A DNA stretch of 64,000 nucleotides from an uncultured Bacilli bacterium (GCA_910584085.1 CAJTZY010000008.1:1-64000), one strand, 5' to 3'. Counted from the first letter of the stretch, positions 37,199 through 46,299 are shown. Program-made: numbers and translations. Notes: a model not told the origin generated them from the sequence alone.

Positions 37199-38944
37199 AT
37201 GGAAACAACTAATTTATCTAAAATTAAAAGAGAAAAGATGCTTAGAACAATAAATGAAATAAAAAAGAGTGTAACTAATGATGAAATTCTAAATAATTTA
37301 TCTTTGATAGAAAATGAATTGACCAAAAAGAAATTTGGATTAATATGGGAAGAGCACGAAGAAAGAGTAGATATTGAGTTAAAAAGTAAAATACCAACAT
37401 TTGAAGAAGTTAAATCTAAACAAATAATAAACAATGATAAAAAGTATAACTTTTTATTGGAAGGAGATAATTTACATAGTTTATATTTGTTGGAAAAAAC
37501 ACATAAAGAAAAAATTGATTTAATAATCATAGATCCTCCTTATAATACAGGGAGTAATGATTTTATGTATGGAGACTCTTATTTAGGAATAGATGATGAA
37601 TATAGGCATAGTAAGTGGCTTTCATTTATGAGTAAAAGATTAAATATTGCTAAAAAGTTATTAAAAGATGATGGTCTAATTTTTATAAATATTGATGATA
37701 ATGAGCAGGCTGAATTAAGATTGCTTTGTGATGATATTTTTGGCGAAAATAATTTTGTGAATTGCATATGTGTAAAAATGTCAGAGCCAACAGGAGTTAA
37801 GATGTCACATTGTGATAAAAGGTTACCAAAACTAAAAGAATATGTATTATTGTATAAGAAAAATAAAATTAACTTAAAAAATATTCAAATTCCTAAAGAA
37901 AAATGGGATAGTGAGTATAAAATATTAATTAAAGGCGTATCTGAGGCCGATGTATCAAAGCTAAAAGAAAAAATGAATAAAGAATTTTTAGACGATGATG
38001 ATGTTATAGAATGTGATAATATATGTAAGAAAATCACATTTGGCTCAGTAAACGAATTACTTAATAATAATATGAGTGAATCTGATAAAAATAAGATTAA
38101 ATATGAAAATGCATGGAGAATAGTTAGAGATGTAGCAACTACAGGTGGGGCTAAAAAATTGGCAGATGAAAAAAGAAAGATAAATAGCAATAGTGCATTT
38201 GTAATTAGGACTCCTCAAAATAAAATGTATTTAATAAAAAATGGTTATAACGAATCTTCTTCACAACCAAGAATTAAACTATTATTTGCTGATCAATATT
38301 TAACAAACAACCCTTGTGATCTATGGCAAGATATCAAAACTACAGGTCTTGATAATGAGGGGTATGTATCTTTCTTAAATGGGAAAAAACCACTTAAATT
38401 AATTGAAAGAATAATTGATTTATCAAATAAAAGTGATGCCATAATATTAGATTTTTTTGCGGGGAGTGGTACTACGGGCGAAGCAGTATTAAATATGAAT
38501 AAAAATGATGGAGGAACTAGAACATTTATTTTGTGTACAAATAATGAAAATGATATTTGTGAAAATATTACATACAAAAGACTATCCAAATCAATTTGCA
38601 AAGATAATAATGATAATTTAAAATATTATAGAACATCATATGTTCCAAGAATTAATACTGACGAAGAAAACTTAAGTAAAAATTTGATGGTAAATATTAA
38701 AAATTTAATACAACTTGAAAATGGCATAGAGATTGATGGTAGAATAGTAAGAATTCTTTTAACTGAAGATGAGATAGATACATTTACTGCAAATGACAAA
38801 GATTTAAATGAATGTGAGAAATTATACATATCTTCTGATATACTATTAACATCTAAACAAGGGAAAAAATTTAAAGATTATAATATCGAATTATTTATAA
38901 TTCCTGAATATTACTTTGAAGAAGAGATAAGAGAGGTGGCATAA
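37199..38944 (+). CDS. mod: type III restriction-modification methyltransferase (Mod)
   Basis: A 581-residue beta-class N6-adenine methyltransferase. DPPYNTG begins at Asp112, before the SAM-binding FAGSGTTG motif at ~420-427. The region between them (~180-360) carries the target-recognition domain. The product methylates one strand of an asymmetric site and provides specificity to Res. AGGAGG at 37182; the stop overlaps the Res start by one base. Cognate site unknown. Confidence 0.92.
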   Translation: METTNLSKIKREKMLRTINEIKKSVTNDEILNNLSLIENELTKKKFGLIWEEHEERVDIELKSKIPTFEEVKSKQIINNDKKYNFLLEGDNLHSLYLLEKTHKEKIDLIIIDPPYNTGSNDFMYGDSYLGIDDEYRHSKWLSFMSKRLNIAKKLLKDDGLIFINIDDNEQAELRLLCDDIFGENNFVNCICVKMSEPTGVKMSHCDKRLPKLKEYVLLYKKNKINLKNIQIPKEKWDSEYKILIKGVSEADVSKLKEKMNKEFLDDDDVIECDNICKKITFGSVNELLNNNMSESDKNKIKYENAWRIVRDVATTGGAKKLADEKRKINSNSAFVIRTPQNKMYLIKNGYNESSSQPRIKLLFADQYLTNNPCDLWQDIKTTGLDNEGYVSFLNGKKPLKLIERIIDLSNKSDAIILDFFAGSGTTGEAVLNMNKNDGGTRTFILCTNNENDICENITYKRLSKSICKDNNDNLKYYRTSYVPRINTDEENLSKNLMVNIKNLIQLENGIEIDGRIVRILLTEDEIDTFTANDKDLNECEKLYISSDILLTSKQGKKFKDYNIELFIIPEYYFEEEIREVA

Positions 38945-41148
38945 TGCAAAGTATTGAATTAAAAGAATTTCAAATTGAAGCAGTAAACAAGTTGTTAGAT
39001 GCTACTTCTATTGGTAAGAAAAAAGAAGTTTTAGTGCAAGCTCCAACAGGATCTGGTAAAACTATTATTTTACTTTCTTATATTGAAGAATATTTTAAAG
39101 AGAATAGAAAGACTATTTTCGTTTGGTTAACTCCAGGAACAGGCGATTTAGAAGAACAAAGTAGGAACAAAATGTCTAAGTTTTTTCCACATATGGAGTC
39201 AAAGAATATACAAGAAGTTTTATTACAAGGATTTGAGGCTAAAGACACTGCTTTCATAAATTGGGAAACAATTACTAAAAAAGGTAATACTGCATTAAAA
39301 GAAGCAGAAAGAAAGAACTTATATGAGCGAATTAAAGAGGCATATAATAATGGCTATGACTTTATAGTAATAGTAGACGAGGAACACTTAAATAAAACCA
39401 TTAGAGCAGAAGCAATCATCGATTTTATTGATCCAAAATACATAGTTAGAGTTAGTGCTACAACTAAATCAAATAAAGAAGCAGAATACATTGAAATTGA
39501 TGAATTGGATGTAATAAATGCAGGATTAATTACCAGAGCATTGTATATAAACGAAAATGTTACTAATGAGAAAGTTTTAACTAATGAACATGATTATTTA
39601 TTAGATTTAGCAATTAATAAAAGAAAATCAATTAAGGAAGAATACTTAAATAGAAATATTCAAGTAAATCCATTAATAATAATTCAATTACCTAATAAGT
39701 CTGATGAATTAATTAAACAAATAGAAAATTTATTAGAGGAAAAAGGCTATTCATATAATAGAAAAAATCTTGCTATATGGCTAGCAGATAGAAAAGAAAA
39801 TCTTGAAGATATAGAAAATAATGAATCTCATCAAGCAATTCTAATAATGAAGCAAGCTATATCAACAGGATGGGATTGTCCTAGAGCTAAAATACTTGTT
39901 AAGCTTCGTGATAATATGAGTGAAGATTTTGAAACTCAGACAATTGGCAGAATCAGAAGAATGCCTCAAGCTCATCATTATGAAAATACTCTATTAGATA
40001 ATTGTTATTTATATACTTTTGATGAAAAATATGAGCAATCAGTTAAGCAAAAACTTGGTAAAAACGCTAAAAATTCAAAAGTAATTTTCTTAAAGTCAGA
40101 ATATAAGAACTTCACTCTAAAAAAGATGAGTATTGAAAGTGATTTTGATGGATTTGATGATAGAGAAACCTTTAATATTCTATATAAATACTATGTTGAT
40201 AAGTATAAACTTACAGGATCAAAGAAGAATAATAAATCGATATTGGAAGCAAATGGGTATTTATTTAAAGATACAATTGATAATTACATCGTAAAAGGCA
40301 AATTCATAAGGTTAGATGAAATACAAGATGCCGAAAGAATGAAAGTAGAATCCGCTGTAAATCCTTCTAAAAATGGATATGAGTATAGAGATTCTATAAC
40401 AGAAATAGCATCAAGAATTGGAATAAGATATGATAGAACAAAATTAATGCTAGAAAGATTATTTTTGAAGAGTAAATTATTTTCAAAGAAATTTGTTGAT
40501 TTATCGCTATTAGACTTTTATGCATTTATTATCAACAATCATGATACAATTAAACATGATTTTGAAGAAGCAGTAAATCAAAAGGCTAGACAAATGAAGT
40601 TGAAGCTAGAGGGTATTAAGGAATCTAATTGGAGAATGCCTCAAGAAGATTACATTAATTATGATCCTCAAATGAAAGATACAACAATATATGAAAAAAA
40701 CACTTACAAAGATTATCCAAATAGTAGAGTAAAATCTAGATCTGAAAGCATGTTTGAATTCTACTGTGAAACCAGTGATAATATTAAATGGTTTTACAAG
40801 AATGGTGAATCAGCAGATAGTTATTTTTCTATAGTATATGTTAATGCTATTCAAAAAAAATATCATTTTTATCCTGATTATATTATTTGTGATAAGAATG
40901 ATAAAATATGGATTATAGAAACAAAAGGTGGAGAAAGTTCAACTGGAGAATCAAAGAATATTGATATAAAAGTTGAAAATAAATTCGAAGCTTTAAAAGA
41001 ATATTCTAAAAATTATAAAGTTAATTGGGCCTTTGTAAGAGATTATGATAAAAACAATTGTTTATATTATTGCAATACTGAATATATAGATGATATGGAA
41101 AATGAAAACTGGAATTTGATAGATAAAATGTTTGAAAATAATAATTAA
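38944..41148 (+). CDS. res: type III restriction enzyme (Res)
   Basis: A 734-residue SF2 translocase. Walker A TGSGKT (Lys39), DEEH box (IVDEEH at ~145), ISTGWDCPRA and QTIGRIRRMP (motif VI). A C-terminal PD-(D/E)xK nuclease is seen as PDYI (644-647) and IIETKGG (E659, K661). With Mod it cuts unmethylated DNA 25-27 bases from the site in the classical systems. It is somewhat shorter than EcoP15I Res (~970). One-base overlap with mod. Confidence 0.9.
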   Translation: MQSIELKEFQIEAVNKLLDATSIGKKKEVLVQAPTGSGKTIILLSYIEEYFKENRKTIFVWLTPGTGDLEEQSRNKMSKFFPHMESKNIQEVLLQGFEAKDTAFINWETITKKGNTALKEAERKNLYERIKEAYNNGYDFIVIVDEEHLNKTIRAEAIIDFIDPKYIVRVSATTKSNKEAEYIEIDELDVINAGLITRALYINENVTNEKVLTNEHDYLLDLAINKRKSIKEEYLNRNIQVNPLIIIQLPNKSDELIKQIENLLEEKGYSYNRKNLAIWLADRKENLEDIENNESHQAILIMKQAISTGWDCPRAKILVKLRDNMSEDFETQTIGRIRRMPQAHHYENTLLDNCYLYTFDEKYEQSVKQKLGKNAKNSKVIFLKSEYKNFTLKKMSIESDFDGFDDRETFNILYKYYVDKYKLTGSKKNNKSILEANGYLFKDTIDNYIVKGKFIRLDEIQDAERMKVESAVNPSKNGYEYRDSITEIASRIGIRYDRTKLMLERLFLKSKLFSKKFVDLSLLDFYAFIINNHDTIKHDFEEAVNQKARQMKLKLEGIKESNWRMPQEDYINYDPQMKDTTIYEKNTYKDYPNSRVKSRSESMFEFYCETSDNIKWFYKNGESADSYFSIVYVNAIQKKYHFYPDYIICDKNDKIWIIETKGGESSTGESKNIDIKVENKFEALKEYSKNYKVNWAFVRDYDKNNCLYYCNTEYIDDMENENWNLIDKMFENNN

Positions 41149-41192
41149 AAATTATTTACTAATATAGTACTACTTGGTTTATTATCAAAAAA

Positions 41193-41373
41193 CAATTTAG
41201 TGTACTTTTTGCGTACGATTCGAATACGATTTAGTTTACTGTTTAAAGTCAATTTAGTTTACTATTCGACTACCAAAAAAATACAATTTAGTTTATTGAC
41301 TAAATACAGTCAAGTGATAAAATGGAGTAAACTAGAGATATTATGCAAAGGAATATGTACTATTTAGTTTACT
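41193..41373. repeat. iteron-like array of CAATTTAGTTTACT repeats
   Basis: Five copies of a 14-base unit: 41193-41206 (one change), 41227-41240, 41250-41263, 41284-41297 and 41360-41373, some degenerate. There is an inverted AGTAAACTAG at 41326 and further GTTTACT pieces to 41409. The stretch is extremely AT-rich. Resembles a plasmid-type replication origin or a multi-site operator. Confidence 0.65.
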
Positions 41374-41792
41374 AATTAGTGTATTAAATTGTTTACTTTT
41401 TGGTTTACTATTTAATTTATTGTTTTGTTGATGTCAATGGATTACAATATAGTAAAATAGCAATATTTATGGGAAGACTTAGGTCTTCTTTTTTGCTGTT
41501 TTGGAGGAGGTTATGATTATGACTAGTCATCCTATAAAAATTACTGATTTTATTAAAATAGGATGATAATAACAAATTAATATCTATTATAAATAAAGGG
41601 TTAAATATAGTAACATCCTATATATTGACCTACGAAGTAGGATGAATTTCGTAAGTACGAAATAAGAATAGCACCATTAAATTTCCTTATATTATAAGGA
41701 TTTTTTTAGTTTATGGTGCTATTTTCTTATCCTGCTTTTTTAGAAATTGCAATATTTAATAGGAAATCATCCTATTAGGAAGGAGGAATACA
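41374..41792. other. non-coding region with nested inverted repeats
   Basis: CATCCTAT/ATAGGATG repeats occur around 41528-41570 and again near 41607-41645. A tiny 17-codon ORF sits near 41513-41569. A long stem (TAGCACCAT at 41669 with ATGGTGCTA at 41713) encloses a terminator hairpin. No protein gene seen. Confidence 0.5.
41684..41707 (+). terminator. Rho-independent terminator within a larger stem
   Basis: TCCTTAT (41684-41690) pairs with ATAAGGA (41694-41700), then seven T. Confidence 0.65.
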
Positions 41793-41951
41793 ATGAGAAT
41801 ATTTAAATTATATCTACCATTTGAACTATTCGATAGAATAAAATTAATGGCTAAATTTTATAACTTATCTATTTCTAAAATGATGAAAGAATTATTAGAA
41901 ATAGGTTACATTGAAATGTTAAAAAATCATAATTACAAAGATAATGATTAG
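41793..41951 (+). CDS. small ribbon-helix-helix-like protein
   Basis: A 52-residue protein from ATG 41793 after AGGAGGAAT. The sequence FKLYLPFELFDRIKLMAKFYNLSISKMMKELLEIG (split across residues 4-38) has the short strand, helix, turn, helix pattern of RHH DNA-binding proteins. Typical of plasmid copy-control or element regulators. It lies next to the iteron-like array and 11 bases before the HTH gene. Confidence 0.6.
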   Translation: MRIFKLYLPFELFDRIKLMAKFYNLSISKMMKELLEIGYIEMLKNHNYKDND

Positions 41952-41962
41952 GAGGTGATTAT

Positions 41963-42262
41963 TTGAATTATGATAATTATATAAAAATACCAATAGTATT
42001 ATTTTCAGATACTAATGTAAGTTCTAGTGCTAAATTATTATATGGGTTATTAGTGTTATTAACTCATCAGCAAGGATATTGTTATGCTAATAATAGTTAT
42101 TTAGCTGATAAGTTAAATGTGGGAACTAGAGCTATTACTAGATTATTAAAAGAACTATCTGATAATAATTATATTAAAATGGAATTTAAGCATAAATTCA
42201 TAAGAAAAATATTTATAGTTAATGGAATAAATACATCCATAAGTCTAGATTATAAAGTCTAA
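41963..42262 (+). CDS. helix-turn-helix protein, replication-initiator type
   Basis: A 99-residue protein from TTG 41963 after GGAGGTGAT. Winged-helix with the initiator-like N-terminus (YIKIPIVLFSD, SSSAKLLYGLLVLL) and recognition helix (NSYLADKLNVGTRAITRLLKEL). Such domains form the N-terminus of RepA_N and DnaD-like replication proteins; here only that domain is present. Ends in a strong terminator. Confidence 0.7.
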   Translation: MNYDNYIKIPIVLFSDTNVSSSAKLLYGLLVLLTHQQGYCYANNSYLADKLNVGTRAITRLLKELSDNNYIKMEFKHKFIRKIFIVNGINTSISLDYKV

Positions 42263-42281
42263 TTAAATGGATGTATTTTTC
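42229..42281 (+). terminator. Rho-independent terminator overlapping the HTH gene end
   Basis: AAATACATCCAT (42229-42240) pairs with ATGGATGTATTT (42267-42278), then further T; an inner AGTCTA pairing is also possible. Confidence 0.65.
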
Positions 42282-42426
42282 TTTTTCAAAAGATGTATTT
42301 AACTATAATAATATAATAAATAGAATATAAAAAAATTAATATTATAAATTAAATATAATAAATTAATTTAAATAATTAACTAGTTTAAATATATAACTAG
42401 TTAATAACAAGGAAGGAGTTTGATAA

Positions 42427-42510
42427 ATGCAAATAAAAATATCAATAATAAATAATTTAAACATAAATTTAAATAGGTGGTTTAATAATGGAGGAAGCAA
42501 TCACGAATAA
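42427..42510 (+). CDS. possible 27-residue peptide
   Basis: ATG 42427 after AAGGAGT; Asn/Ile-rich (MQIKISIINNLN ...), ending in TAA 42508-42510. It overlaps the next small gene by 23 bases. Ribosome site is good, coding status uncertain. Confidence 0.3.
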   Translation: MQIKISIINNLNINLNRWFNNGGSNHE

Positions 42511-42589
42511 AATTTCATTTAAAGATCTTATTTTAAAATATCTGATTGAAGAGATAATAAAGGAAGAAAAAGGGGATTCATCCAATTAA
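42488..42589 (+). CDS. small protein upstream of the serine recombinase
   Basis: 33 residues from ATG 42488 (AGGTGG site), charged and helical (FKDLILKYLIEEIIKEEK), ending 72 bases before the recombinase. Serine integrases often have a small excision factor gene nearby; this is a candidate only. Confidence 0.4.
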   Translation: MEEAITNKISFKDLILKYLIEEIIKEEKGDSSN

Positions 42590-42661
42590 TGATTTGCAAA
42601 TCTAATAAGATGATGCTATCATGGATGAGTCTTAATACCCGATTAATAGAAGGAGGTAAAA

Positions 42662-44323
42662 GTGAATAATAAATCGGGCATAGATTTCAATACTGGAATC
42701 TATATAAGATTATCTCAAGAAGATAAAGATAAAAAATATGAATCTGATAGTGAAAGTGTAATAAATCAAAGAGAATTATTAACAAATTATGTTAAAAACA
42801 ATAATTTTAATTTAGTAGGAGAATATGTAGATGATGGATATTCTGGAACTGATTTTGAAAGACCTGGATTTCAAAAGTTAATTGAAGATATTAAAAATAA
42901 AAAGATAAATTGTGTAATAGTAAAAGATTTATCAAGACTAGGTAGAGATCATGTTATGACAGGATATTATATGGAATCATATTTTCCGGAGAATAATATA
43001 AGATTTATATCTATACTAGAATCTTATGATAGTTTTAAGAATCAAGCTAGTAATGATTCTTCAACATTTATAATTGCTTGTAATGATTATTATAGTAAGC
43101 AAAATTCAATTAAAATTAGGAATGTACTAAATGAAAAAAGAAAGAATGGAAAATTTGTTGGGAGTTTACCATGTTTTGGATATATGAGAGATCCAGAAGA
43201 CAAAGGACATTTAATTCCAAATCCAGAGACTGCTCCAATTGTTAAACAGATATTTGAATGGAGAAAAAATGGAATAGGGCCATCTAGAATAGCAACTATG
43301 TTAAATGAAAAAGGTTATCCAACACCAAGTGGTTATAAAAAAACTAATTATTCTACAAGACTTATTAATAGAGATAAATGGAATATATCTTCTATAAAAA
43401 AGATTTTATCTAATAGAATTTATACTGGAGATATGATTCAACATACTCAAACTAAAGTTAATTATAAATCTAAAAAAAAGATAACTTTAGATCAAAGTAT
43501 GTGGATGATAGTTGAAAATACTCATGAGCCATTAGTAGATAAAGATACTTTTGAATATATATCTAAATTAATAAAACAAAATACCAAAGATATACAACCT
43601 AAGAATAGAAGAGATACAAGACTTTTAGAGGGTAAGTTGTTTTGCAAAGAATGTGGTAATAGATTATCAGTTCTATATAGGAAAAATCATGATTATTGGA
43701 CTGTTAATTGCAATAGATATGCAAGAGATCCAATTAGAGAACAATGTAGTTCACATTTCTTTCCGTATAATTATTTAGAAGATCAAATAATGGAAAAGTT
43801 TACTAAAGATATAAGTAAACAATTAGAAGAATTAGATTTTGAAGAATTAAATAAAAAAGTTCAAATTGAAGTTCAAAAACAAACTAGTAATTTAGATAAT
43901 AATATTAATAATTTACTAATTGAAAAAGAAAAAATAACTAAGAGACTTACTGCTTTATATGAAGATAGATTTAATGAAGTAATAACAGCAGATACTTATA
44001 AAGAATTAGCTAAACCCTTTGAAGAAAAATTAAAACTTATCAATCAAAGTATAGATGAAGATCAAATTAGAAAATATGAAGTAAAATCTAAATTAAATGA
44101 ATTACCAGATTATACGAAGAAAATAAAAAAATTATTAGATTTAAATAAACCTAAAAAAGAGTTAGTTCACTCGTTAATAGATAGAATAGTAATTGATGAA
44201 AATAGAGTAATAACAATACAATATAAATATGGAGTTATACCAGATTGTACTTTTGAGTATCAAAATTTAAATATTGCTCGTAATCCATATGGAAGAAAAG
44301 GTAAGAATCAATATAGTAAATAA
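42662..44323 (+). CDS. large serine recombinase (integrase/excisionase of the element)
   Basis: 553 residues from GTG 42662 (GGAGG). A resolvase catalytic domain at 1-150 has Ser18 in YIRLSQED, the YSGTDFERPGF block and the KDLSRLGRD motif. It is followed by the recombinase domain (YKKTNYSTRLIN ... NRIYTGDM), a zinc ribbon (CKECGNRL ... C ... C, ~320-365) and a coiled coil (~385-460). This matches the TnpX/TndX class that integrates without long target duplications. Predicted to join attP and attB at a 2-base core, here GG. Confidence 0.93.
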   Translation: MNNKSGIDFNTGIYIRLSQEDKDKKYESDSESVINQRELLTNYVKNNNFNLVGEYVDDGYSGTDFERPGFQKLIEDIKNKKINCVIVKDLSRLGRDHVMTGYYMESYFPENNIRFISILESYDSFKNQASNDSSTFIIACNDYYSKQNSIKIRNVLNEKRKNGKFVGSLPCFGYMRDPEDKGHLIPNPETAPIVKQIFEWRKNGIGPSRIATMLNEKGYPTPSGYKKTNYSTRLINRDKWNISSIKKILSNRIYTGDMIQHTQTKVNYKSKKKITLDQSMWMIVENTHEPLVDKDTFEYISKLIKQNTKDIQPKNRRDTRLLEGKLFCKECGNRLSVLYRKNHDYWTVNCNRYARDPIREQCSSHFFPYNYLEDQIMEKFTKDISKQLEELDFEELNKKVQIEVQKQTSNLDNNINNLLIEKEKITKRLTALYEDRFNEVITADTYKELAKPFEEKLKLINQSIDEDQIRKYEVKSKLNELPDYTKKIKKLLDLNKPKKELVHSLIDRIVIDENRVITIQYKYGVIPDCTFEYQNLNIARNPYGRKGKNQYSK

Positions 44324-44331
44324 GTAAGATT

Positions 44332-44349
44332 CCACTATTCATCTAGTGG
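44332..44349 (+). terminator. hairpin after the recombinase gene
   Basis: CCACTA (44332-44337) pairs with TAGTGG (44344-44349); only a weak T-rich tail follows. Confidence 0.45.
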
Positions 44350-44404
44350 GGCCTTTATCTTTTGCAGTTATAGTTATATAATAGATACTCAAGGGTGTGA
44401 TGGC

Positions 44405-45340
44405 ATGATAACTGAAAAAGACATACAGAACTTAAAAAATGAATTAGGCGAAGAAAAGTTTAATGAATTTGTTAATTTAATAACTAAAGGACAGCTAGAT
44501 GAGTTAAAAGAAATTGCGAGAATAAAATCTAAAATTAAATTTGTTAGAGTTTTAAGAACTCATAATTCTAAGTTTATAAATAATTTGTATCATAATAAGA
44601 ATATTAAAAAAGAAACAATAAATTTATTAAATCAAACTAATATGTCATTAAAAAATGTTCATAAACTAATTAAGAATAATAGTATAGTTGATGCTAATAC
44701 TATACTAAGATCTTGCTTTGAAAATTTAATAATGGGTATGATGATATATTATGATGAAAATGTTTATAGTGAGTTTATTAATTTAAGTATTGATGACACA
44801 ACTAGAAAATTTACGAAACCACAAAAATTGAGAAATGATTTTAGAAAAGTATTGAGATTAGTAGATAAAGATTTTTTTAATGATTTTAGCAATAATCAGT
44901 TGAAAGATATGTTAGATGAATTTTATGATAAATTATGTTTCTTTACTCATAGTACTTTAATAGTAAATGCTATGGTAGAGTTAAGCAAAGTTGAACACAC
45001 TTCATTATATATTTTTGCTCTAAAACAAAATGCATATTTTGTGGAATTATTATTGTATCTTTGTTTAAAATATTTAAATAAATCTACTAATGAGCCTATA
45101 GATATAAACTATATCATTCTTGGATGGTTTGTTATTATGTCTGATATTAACAAAGAAGATATTACAAATGAAAGTATAGATATGATAAAAGAATTGCTAT
45201 ATATAGACATTAATGTAGATTACTTAGATAAAAATAAAGATATAGTAGAGTTAGCTACGGATGAATTAAAACAATTGCAGAATCTTATTAATTCAAATCC
45301 ACTTGGAGTTATTAATATATTAAAAGAACTCATGAAATAA
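44405..45340 (+). CDS. DUF5677-like protein next to attR
   Basis: A 311-residue soluble helical protein. A central RSCFENLIMGMMIYYD segment and a later DKLCFFTHSTLIVNAM segment resemble DUF5677-like proteins, which are common in defence islands and have no known function. It lies between the recombinase and the right end with its own TATAAT (near 44375) and GGTGTGATG site, a typical position for cargo. Confidence 0.5.
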   Translation: MITEKDIQNLKNELGEEKFNEFVNLITKGQLDELKEIARIKSKIKFVRVLRTHNSKFINNLYHNKNIKKETINLLNQTNMSLKNVHKLIKNNSIVDANTILRSCFENLIMGMMIYYDENVYSEFINLSIDDTTRKFTKPQKLRNDFRKVLRLVDKDFFNDFSNNQLKDMLDEFYDKLCFFTHSTLIVNAMVELSKVEHTSLYIFALKQNAYFVELLLYLCLKYLNKSTNEPIDINYIILGWFVIMSDINKEDITNESIDMIKELLYIDINVDYLDKNKDIVELATDELKQLQNLINSNPLGVINILKELMK

Positions 45341-45358
45341 AATGCAGTAATCTTTGGG

Positions 45359-45381
45359 AGAGCTAACCTTGTGGTGGTGAT
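45359..45381 (+). other. attR junction
   Basis: Element arm AGAGCTAACCTTGT (45359-45372), core GG (45373-45374), then host codons continuing GGT GAT GGT of the amidase gene. Confidence 0.75.
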
Positions 45382-46299
45382 GGTGCGGAAGTAATTTATG
45401 CTCTTCGAAATAAAGCCACACTTTCCAATCTTATTTTAAATGAACTTGAAAGCGAAGGACAAAATATAAGAAAAGCATACCAACGTAGGCTTCCATCCAA
45501 CACCTCAAAGGATTACTATTTTATGCAACGAAACACAGGTGATACAGAGGCAATTACTGTTGAATATGGTTTCTTAGATAGTAAAGGTGACGATGTTAAT
45601 CAATTAAAAAATAACTGGAAAAACTATGCTGAGGCAGTTGTTAGAGCTATAGTAGAATATTTAAACTTAAATTACATTCCAGTTCCGGGAGGAAATTACT
45701 ATACAGTCCAAAGTGGCGATAGCTTATGGAGTATTTCAAAAAAGCTAGGTGTTAGTGTAAATGAATTAAAAGACGCAAATAACCTAACTGGATCTTTATT
45801 AAGCGTGGGTCAAGTACTTAAAATTCCGGGCACTAAAATAATAGATGAAAGTGTATATACAGTAAAAAGTGGTGATAGCTTATATAAGATAGCTCAAAAT
45901 TATAATACAACAGTAAGTGAGCTTATGAGTTTAAATAATCTATCAAGCCCTAATTTAAGTATAGGCCAGGTATTGAAGCTACCATCAAAAGAAATAACAC
46001 CTGAAAACTCATATATTGTAAAAAGTGGTGATAGTCTATATAAAATAGCAAGTGCAAATAATATAGCAGTAAGTGAACTTATGAATTTAAATAATTTATC
46101 AAGTACAAATTTAAGTATAGGTCAGGTATTAAAATTACCGCAATCTGGTAGTACTGCAACGCCTTTATATACAGTAAAAAGCGGTGATAGTTTATATAAA
46201 ATAGCAGCAGCAAATAATACAACGGTAAGTGAGCTTATGAGAATAAATAATCTAAATAGTACTTTGTTAAGTATCGGTCAACAGTTAAAACTAAAATAA
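45375..46299 (+). pseudogene. 3' part of the split LysM amidase
   Basis: In the frame of the 5' fragment after excision: GDGAEVIYALRNKATL, a region with RRLPSNTSKDYYFM and the catalytic Glu in TVEYGFLD, then four LysM repeats (starting near 45700, 45855, 46012 and 46165; each VKSGDSLYKI ... SIGQVLKL). It has no start codon or ribosome site of its own near the junction; an internal ATG at 45523 would give a LysM protein without a complete catalytic domain. The fused protein would be ~393 residues, a cytosol-made peptidoglycan amidase with no signal peptide, as in endolysins. Confidence 0.88.

Larger units (their letters stand above)
32044..45374 (+). mobile_element. 13.3-kb integrative element with large serine recombinase, carrying defence cargo
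   Basis: The element splits an amidase gene: joining bases up to 32045 to bases from 45375 restores the uninterrupted reading frame (offset 13,329, divisible by three) and the expected NHINAGGGDGAEVIYAL sequence. A large serine recombinase lies 1.05 kb from the right end. Joining the two ends gives a site with inverted 14-base arms around GG (left arm 45359-45372, right arm 32046-32059). Contents in order: YobI-like NTPase, Fic, XRE, type III Mod and Res, iteron-like repeats, RHH-like and HTH proteins, small ORFs, recombinase, orphan gene. Confidence 0.88.

Noticed and set aside
41193..41373. CRISPR array
   Set aside because: Spacing between the 14-base units is irregular, the repeats are short, and there are no cas genes.
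32041..45374. Long target-site direct repeat at the element ends
   Set aside because: Only the GG core (and loose GAGAG similarity) is shared directly; the meaningful symmetry is inverted, as expected for a serine recombinase.
45523..46299. Independent LysM gene starting at an internal ATG
   Set aside because: The frame is open back to the element junction and continues the amidase domain; the ATG lies within the catalytic domain and has no ribosome site.
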